A stretch of 5,637 nucleotides of DNA, taken from assembly GCA_007121975.1 (NCBI GenBank), contig SKJO01000038.1, positions 1 to 5,637 on the forward strand, given 5' to 3'. A model generated the notes under the pieces. It ran no database searches and had not been told where the DNA came from. It saw nothing but the letters and a program-made list of their open reading frames with translations. Below, in pieces: positions 1-3,924 of the stretch. Every line of letters starts with the position of its first letter. Within the stretch, counting starts at the first letter, position 1. A program made the translations under genes and the position numbers. Source of the stretch: Nitriliruptoraceae bacterium. GTDB lineage: Bacteria > Actinomycetota > Nitriliruptoria > Nitriliruptorales > Nitriliruptoraceae.

Positions 1-1
1 C

Positions 2-598
2 GACGTGCTGCTCGCGGCCATCACCGCGGCGCTCGCCCGGCTGCTCCACCACCGCGGCGAGCACGTCGATCGGCTCGTCGTATCGATGCTCGTCGCGCCG
101 CCGGCACACACCGCCGTGGGCAACCAGGCCGGGGTCGCGCCGGTCGCGCTGCCGGCACACGGCCCGGCGCGTGACCGGCTGCGTGCGACCGCCGCGAGCA
201 CCCGCGAGGTCAAGCGCCACGCCCGGGGGGCGTCGGCACCGCTGCTGGGTCTCGGTCTGCGGGTGCTGGCGCGGCTGCGGCTGCTGCGCCGGCTCATGGA
301 CCGGCAGCGCATGGTCCACACCTTCGTGACCAACCTGCGCGGTCCCGACCGTCAGGTGGTCGTCGGCGGGGCCGTGGTCTCCGGGATGATCCCGCTGTCG
401 CTGGCGACCGGCAACGTCACGGTCGCCTTCGCCGCGCTGTCCTACGCGGGGACGATGACCGTCACCGTGGTCGCGGACCCGACCCACCACCCGGATCTCG
501 ACGTGCTCGTGGCGGCCCTGCACGACGAGCTCGCGGTCGGGCCGGATGGGGACCTCCCGGGATCCGGCGACGACCGAGGGCAGCCGACGACGAGGTAG
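2..598 (+). CDS. WS/DGAT-family acyltransferase, C-terminal part (5' end outside window)
   Basis: This is the C-terminal ~198 codons of a wax ester synthase/diacylglycerol acyltransferase-type protein. That family joins acyl-CoA to long-chain alcohols or diacylglycerol to make storage lipids at the membrane. The first visible residues, DVLLAAITAALARLL, match the family segment usually written NDVvLaavagALR, so the frame is open at the left edge and the GTG at 5 is an internal valine, not a start. Further on come a GNQxG segment with LP about 13 residues later, TFVTNLRGP (the family's TNxxGP motif), a GNV segment, and LSYAG followed by a D-P-x-x-x-P-D-L helix. These are the hallmarks of the WSD1 C-terminal domain (DUF1298). 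Family members are about 450-480 residues, so more than half is missing, including the HHxxxDG catalytic motif. Whether this copy is catalytically intact cannot be judged. The last ~18 residues are a polar Gly/Asp-rich tail. The stop is TAG at 596-598. Confidence 0.82.
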   Translation, partial: DVLLAAITAALARLLHHRGEHVDRLVVSMLVAPPAHTAVGNQAGVAPVALPAHGPARDRLRATAASTREVKRHARGASAPLLGLGLRVLARLRLLRRLMDRQRMVHTFVTNLRGPDRQVVVGGAVVSGMIPLSLATGNVTVAFAALSYAGTMTVTVVADPTHHPDLDVLVAALHDELAVGPDGDLPGSGDDRGQPTTR

Positions 599-603
599 CG
601 TCG

Positions 604-640
604 GGGCGCGACCGTCGCGGACGGCTGCGGTCGCGTCCGC
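604..640 (+). terminator. GC-rich stem-loop between the acyltransferase gene and rph (possible terminator or leader structure)
   Basis: Bases 604-614 pair with 628-638 as 11 consecutive pairs with one G-T wobble, around a loop of about 13 bases. The core is CGCGACCG (607-614) with CGGTCGCG (628-635). It begins 5 bases after the acyltransferase stop. No T-run follows, so it is not a classical intrinsic terminator, although T-less hairpins have been proposed as terminators in actinobacteria. A competing pairing also exists: GCGGACG at 617-623 with CGTCCGC at 634-640. The stem is seen in the sequence; its function is inference. Confidence 0.4.
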
Positions 641-646
641 TTCGAT

Positions 647-650
647 GAGG
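647..650 (+). promoter_or_regulatory. Ribosome binding site of rph
   Basis: GAGG at 647-650 lies 8 bases before ATG 659 and only 5 before the adjoining in-frame GTG 656. The spacing favours ATG 659 as the rph start. Confidence 0.5.
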
Positions 651-658
651 ACCTCGTG

Positions 659-1375
659 ATGCCCCGCACCGATGGCCGCCGTGCCGATCAGCTCCGACTG
701 GTCACCCTCGAACCCGACCCCCAGCGCCATCCGGCCGGATCGGCGCTGGTGCGCTTCGGAGGCACCCACGTGCTGTGCGCCGCATCCTGTGAGCAGGGCG
801 CCCCACGGTTCCGCAACCGGCTGGGCTGGGTCACCGGCGAGTACGCCATGCTGCCCGGATCGACCGACACCCGTTCGCGGCGGGAGCGCAACGGCCCCGG
901 CGGACGCTCCAAGGAGATCGAACGGCTGATCGGGCGCTCGTTGCGCGCGGTGGTCGACCTCGACGCGCTGCCCGATGTCACCCTCACCGTCGACTGCGAT
1001 GTGCTCGAGGCGGATGGCGGGACCCGGACCGCGGCGATCACCGGCGGCTGGGTCGCGCTCGCCCGGGCGCTACGCCACCTCGACCTCGAGGCGGCGCTGA
1101 CCGGCCAGGTCGCCGCGGTGTCGGTCGGCGTGGTCGACGGCGAACCCCGGCTCGACCTGCCCTACGAGGAGGACGTGCGTGCCGAGGTCGACATGAACGT
1201 GGTCGCCACCGCCGACGGGCGGCTCGTCGAGGTGCAGGGCACCGCCGAGGGGGCCCCGTTCGACCGCGGGGCGCTCGACGAGCTGCTCGACCTCGCGCTG
1301 GCCGGCTGCGCGCAGCTGTTCGAGCTCCAGCGTGAGGCACTGGATGCGGCGCGTCAGGCGGAGGTCGACGCATGA
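659..1375 (+). CDS. rph: Ribonuclease PH
   Basis: RNase PH is a phosphorolytic 3'-to-5' exoribonuclease that trims tRNA precursors, releasing nucleoside diphosphates; it works in the cytoplasm as a hexameric ring. The 238-residue product has the usual family length (~240) and is recognisable end to end. It opens with MPRTDGRRADQLRLVTLEP (family: R-x-DGRxxDQLRPV). It then shows VLCAAS, GWVTGEYAMLP (~57-66), the GRSKEIERLIGRSLRAV helix (~82-98), and CDVLEADGGTRTAAITG (~113-129) with the phosphate-binding Arg at ~123. Next come the YEED and EVDMNVV motifs (catalytic acidic residue at ~178) and VEVQGTAEGAPF. Two adjacent starts are possible, GTG 656 and ATG 659; ATG 659 has the better-spaced Shine-Dalgarno and gives the family-typical N-terminus. 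The stop overlaps the start of rdgB (ATGA at 1372-1375), an arrangement common for this pair in actinobacteria and indicating translational coupling. No broken or missing motif is seen. Confidence 0.97.
   Translation: MPRTDGRRADQLRLVTLEPDPQRHPAGSALVRFGGTHVLCAASCEQGAPRFRNRLGWVTGEYAMLPGSTDTRSRRERNGPGGRSKEIERLIGRSLRAVVDLDALPDVTLTVDCDVLEADGGTRTAAITGGWVALARALRHLDLEAALTGQVAAVSVGVVDGEPRLDLPYEEDVRAEVDMNVVATADGRLVEVQGTAEGAPFDRGALDELLDLALAGCAQLFELQREALDAARQAEVDA
1358..1364 (+). promoter_or_regulatory. Ribosome binding site of rdgB, inside the end of rph
   Basis: GCGGAGG at 1358-1364 lies 7 bases before ATG 1372, within the last codons of rph. It supports the overlapping start and independent ribosome loading in addition to coupling. 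Confidence 0.55.
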
Positions 1376-1974
1376 GGCGTGTGGTGGTCGCGACCGGCAA
1401 CGCCCACAAGCTCGGCGAGATCCGGGCGATCCTGGCCGGGCTCGAGGTGGAGCTGGTGGGGATGCACGACCTCGGCGTCCCCGAGCCGGTCGAGGACGGC
1501 GAGACCTTCGAGGCCAACGCGCTGCTCAAGGCCCGGCACTGCGCGCAGGCCACGGACCTGCCGGCGCTGGCGGACGACTCCGGGCTCGAGGTCGATGCGC
1601 TGGGCGGCGCGCCGGGGGTGTACAGCGCCCGGTACGCCGGTCCGCAGGCTGCCGACGGGGCCAACAACGCCAAGCTCGTGGCCGCGCTGGCCGAGCTGCC
1701 CGAGCCGCAGCGGCGCGCACGGTTCGTCTGCGCGGCCGCGATCGTGCTGCCCGACGGCCGCGAGCACGTGGTGCGCGGCACGATGGAGGGCCACGTCGTC
1801 GACGACCCCCGGGGCAGCAACGGCTTCGGCTACGACCCGCACTTCGTGTCGGATGCCGCCGGCGACGGGCGCACCAACGGCGAGCTCACCCCCGCCGAGA
1901 AGGATGCGATCAGCCACCGGGGTGCGGCCTTCCGCACCCTGCGCCCGTACGTGGCGGCGATGCTGACCGGCTGA
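1372..1974 (+). CDS. rdgB: Non-canonical purine NTP pyrophosphatase (dITP/XTP pyrophosphatase, RdgB/HAM1 family)
   Basis: This cytoplasmic house-cleaning enzyme hydrolyses dITP, ITP and XTP to the monophosphate plus pyrophosphate, keeping deaminated purines out of DNA and RNA. The product is 200 residues, normal for the family. Visible motifs in order: ATGNAHKLGEI at 7-17 (phosphate-binding TGNxxK), ETFEANALLKAR at 44-55 with Lys53, and ALADDSGLEVDAL at 65-77 with the metal/catalytic acidic pair D68-D69. Then follow GAPGVYSARYAG at 79-90, GSNGFGYDPHF at 148-158 (base recognition), and SHRGAAFRTL at 181-190. All key residues of E. coli RdgB that I can place are present. The ATG overlaps the rph stop, and a GCGGAGG site sits 7 bases upstream, so the start is secure. 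The stop is TGA 1972-1974. The next gene's probable start is 48 bases downstream, so the operon may continue into the glutaminase. Confidence 0.97.
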   Translation: MRRVVVATGNAHKLGEIRAILAGLEVELVGMHDLGVPEPVEDGETFEANALLKARHCAQATDLPALADDSGLEVDALGGAPGVYSARYAGPQAADGANNAKLVAALAELPEPQRRARFVCAAAIVLPDGREHVVRGTMEGHVVDDPRGSNGFGYDPHFVSDAAGDGRTNGELTPAEKDAISHRGAAFRTLRPYVAAMLTG

Positions 1975-1979
1975 CCTGG

Positions 1980-2001
1980 CGCCTCGATGCACGTCGAGGC
2001 G
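1980..2001 (+). promoter_or_regulatory. Perfect 8-bp stem-loop in the rdgB-glutaminase spacer
   Basis: CGCCTCGA (1980-1987) is exactly complementary to TCGAGGCG (1994-2001) across a six-base loop, TGCACG. It starts 6 bases after the rdgB stop and ends 6 bases before the GGAGGG ribosome binding site at 2008. No T-run follows, so it may be an attenuating or mRNA-stabilising hairpin or a weak terminator rather than a standard terminator. It also buries the ATG at 1987, which argues against that ATG as the glutaminase start. An 8-bp stem can arise by chance in DNA this GC-rich. Confidence 0.35.
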
Positions 2002-2007
2002 GCCCAC

Positions 2008-2013
2008 GGAGGG
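2008..2013 (+). promoter_or_regulatory. Ribosome binding site that fixes the glutaminase start at GTG 2023
   Basis: GGAGGG at 2008-2013 lies 9 bases before GTG 2023. It is downstream of the in-frame ATG 1987, which has no purine-rich site before it. This is the best Shine-Dalgarno match in the spacer and decides the start in favour of 2023. Confidence 0.7.
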
Positions 2014-2022
2014 CAAGCTGCC

Positions 2023-3834
2023 GTGCGAGACACGATCCTGCGGACGATCGAGGGGGTGCACGAGCAGGTCGCGCAGAGCGACGGCGGTGCGCTGGCCGAC
2101 GACATCCCCGCGCTGACCCGGGCCGATCCCGACCACTTCGGGATCGTGATGGTCACCGCCGACGGGCGCCGCTACGAGGTCGGTGACGTGCAGGTGCCCT
2201 TCACCGTGCAGTCGGTGTCCAAGGCCTTCACCTACGGCATGGCGTTGCACGCCCACGGCGAGGCGGCCGTCGCGCAACGGGTCGGCGTCGAGCCCTCGGG
2301 TGAGGCGTTCAACTCGATCAGCCTGGATCCGAGCACGGGGCGTCCGCGCAACCCGATGATCAACGCCGGGGCGATCGCGGTCACTGCCCTGATCCCCGAG
2401 CTCTCCGCCCGGCCGCGCTTCGCCACCATCCTCGACGCCTTCTCGCGCTATGCGGGACGCGAGCTCGACTGGGACCGGGAAGTGTTCGCCTCGGAGTCGG
2501 CGACCGGCTTCCGCAACCGGGCGATCGCCAACCTGCTGCGCAGCCGGGGGATGATCGGCGATCCGGTCGACGGCATCGTCGAGGACTACTTCCGGCAGTG
2601 CGCCATCGAGGTGACCTGCGCGGACCTCGGTGTGATGGCCGCCACCCTGGCCAACAGCGGCGTCAACCCGATCACCGGTGACCGACTGCTCGACGACGCC
2701 AACGTGGAGCGGGTGCTGGCGGTGATGAGCACCTGTGGGATGTACGACGCATCGGGGACCTGGGTCTACGAGGTGGGACTGCCCGCCAAGAGCGGTGTCT
2801 CCGGCGGTGTGGTCGGGGTGCTGCCCGGACAGTTCGGCATCGCGGCGTTCTCCCCGCGGGTCGACGCCCGGGGCAACAGCGTGCGGGGCGTCGCCGCCTG
2901 TCGGAAGCTGTCCAGCGCGTTCGATCTGCATCTGCTGCGGGCGCCGTCGCTGTCCACCCACACGATCCGGCGCTCCTACCGGCTGTCGGAGGCCGCGTCG
3001 AGTCACTCCCGACCCGACGTCGACCACGCGGTGCTCGGCGCACGCGGAGCATCGGTGTTGATCGTCGAGTTGCAGGGCGACCTGTTCGCCATCTCGATCG
3101 AACGTCTGGCCCACGAGGTGGTCAGTACCGCGGCGCAGATCAGCACCTACATCGTCGACCTCAAGCACACCGGTGCGATCGACCGCTCCACCGGCCGGTT
3201 GCTGCGGGCGCTGGCGACCGATCTCGTCGCCGACGGCAAGCAGCTGCTGATCGCCGATCCGGGCGGGGTGCTCGACCCCTCCGTCCTCGCCGGGATCGAG
3301 GTCACGGTGACCGCGTCGTTGGACCTCGCGACGTTGATCTGCGAGCAGCAGCTGCTGGCGGCCGCCGGACGGCCCGATCCGGAGTCCACGCGTGTCGAAC
3401 TCGACGCCTTCGAGCTCACCCGCCACCTCACCGACCACGACCGTGCCCGGCTGCTGCCCCGCTTCACCGAACGTCGCTATGCCGCCGGGTCGGTGATCAT
3501 CGCGCAGGGCGACGACGCCGACGAGGTCTTCCTGCTGGCCGAGGGCGTGGCGCGCGAGGTCCGACGCAGACCGGACAGCGGGATCAGCGAACGGATGGCC
3601 GACCTGTACCCCGGGGTGACCTTCGGCGAGCTCGGGCTGCTCAACCAGGCGCGGCGTACGACCACCCTGCTCGCCGCCACCGACGTGCGCTGCTTCGTCC
3701 TCACGCGTGCGCAGCTGATGCAGCTTCGCAGCACCGACCACCTCGTCTACACCCGGATCGTCGAGAACCTGCTGGTCGGCGCGGCCGAGCGGCTGCGACG
3801 CACCAGCCAGGAGACGGCGATGCTGCGCGGGTGA
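2023..3834 (+). CDS. glsA: Serine-dependent glutaminase fused to STAS and cyclic-nucleotide-binding domains
   Basis: The enzyme hydrolyses L-glutamine to glutamate and ammonia. Numbering is from GTG 2023 (603 residues); bacterial single-domain glutaminases are ~310. Residues ~3-308 are the beta-lactamase-like glutaminase domain. They show QSVSK with nucleophile Ser64 and Lys67, FNSI, NPMINAGAI (Asn114), SESATGFRN (Glu158, Asn165), DYFRQC (Tyr189), CGMYDASG (Tyr241) and KSGVSGG (Val259). These align one for one with substrate-contact residues known from E. coli YbaS and human glutaminase. One exception is the usual ADYIP motif, which reads ADDIP (Asp27). Residues ~338-445 look like a STAS domain (LQGDLF, IDRSTGRLL), closest in style to SulP transporter tails. 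Residues ~475-585 are a cNMP-binding domain with a phosphate-binding cassette at 534-548 keeping Glu536 and Arg545. There is no signal peptide or membrane helix, so it is cytoplasmic. An in-frame ATG at 1987 would add 12 residues, but it lies in a hairpin and lacks a ribosome site; codons there (GGA, CAA, GCT) are also atypical. Regulation by a cyclic nucleotide is inference. Confidence 0.93.
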   Translation: MRDTILRTIEGVHEQVAQSDGGALADDIPALTRADPDHFGIVMVTADGRRYEVGDVQVPFTVQSVSKAFTYGMALHAHGEAAVAQRVGVEPSGEAFNSISLDPSTGRPRNPMINAGAIAVTALIPELSARPRFATILDAFSRYAGRELDWDREVFASESATGFRNRAIANLLRSRGMIGDPVDGIVEDYFRQCAIEVTCADLGVMAATLANSGVNPITGDRLLDDANVERVLAVMSTCGMYDASGTWVYEVGLPAKSGVSGGVVGVLPGQFGIAAFSPRVDARGNSVRGVAACRKLSSAFDLHLLRAPSLSTHTIRRSYRLSEAASSHSRPDVDHAVLGARGASVLIVELQGDLFAISIERLAHEVVSTAAQISTYIVDLKHTGAIDRSTGRLLRALATDLVADGKQLLIADPGGVLDPSVLAGIEVTVTASLDLATLICEQQLLAAAGRPDPESTRVELDAFELTRHLTDHDRARLLPRFTERRYAAGSVIIAQGDDADEVFLLAEGVAREVRRRPDSGISERMADLYPGVTFGELGLLNQARRTTTLLAATDVRCFVLTRAQLMQLRSTDHLVYTRIVENLLVGAAERLRRTSQETAMLRG

Positions 3835-3910
3835 CCGGCTGCCCGCGTCGCGGTCGACGGGGCGGGGAACCACCACACCCGCGGTGACGTCCCACCCGCA
3901 TCGACCACGC
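3835..3910 (+). other. Intergenic gap between the glutaminase and lipoprotein genes
   Basis: The full gap runs to 3924 and includes the ribosome site annotated separately. It probably carries the lipoprotein gene's promoter, but I find no convincing -10/-35 pair in this GC-rich sequence. The only inverted repeats are short: GCGGG 3862-3866 with CCCGC 3878-3882, and the distant GGTCGA 3852-3857 with TCGACC 3901-3906. No terminator with a T-run is present. Confidence 0.3.
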
Positions 3911-3918
3911 GGAGGGGG
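3911..3918 (+). promoter_or_regulatory. Strong ribosome binding site of the lipoprotein gene
   Basis: GGAGGGGG at 3911-3918 lies 6 bases before ATG 3925 and 3 bases before the adjoining GTG 3922. It supports ATG 3925 as the start, rather than GTG 3976 or ATG 3991 further in. Confidence 0.65.
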
Positions 3919-3924
3919 TCCGTG

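Noticed and set aside
5..7. GTG at 5 as the start of the first gene
   Set aside because: The homology to the WS/DGAT segment already includes the Asp codon at 2-4 and the family needs ~250 more residues upstream, so the gene continues beyond the left edge.
1332..2186. A 284-codon + strand frame overlapping rdgB and the glutaminase start
   Set aside because: It is extremely Arg/Gly/Ala-rich and off-frame to two recognisable enzymes: a GC-bias artefact.
3826..3847. Inverted repeat CGCGGG/CCCGCG around the glutaminase stop codon as a terminator
   Set aside because: It has only 6 bp with a 10-base loop and no T-run, and lies partly inside the coding sequence. Chance pairing is likely at this GC content.
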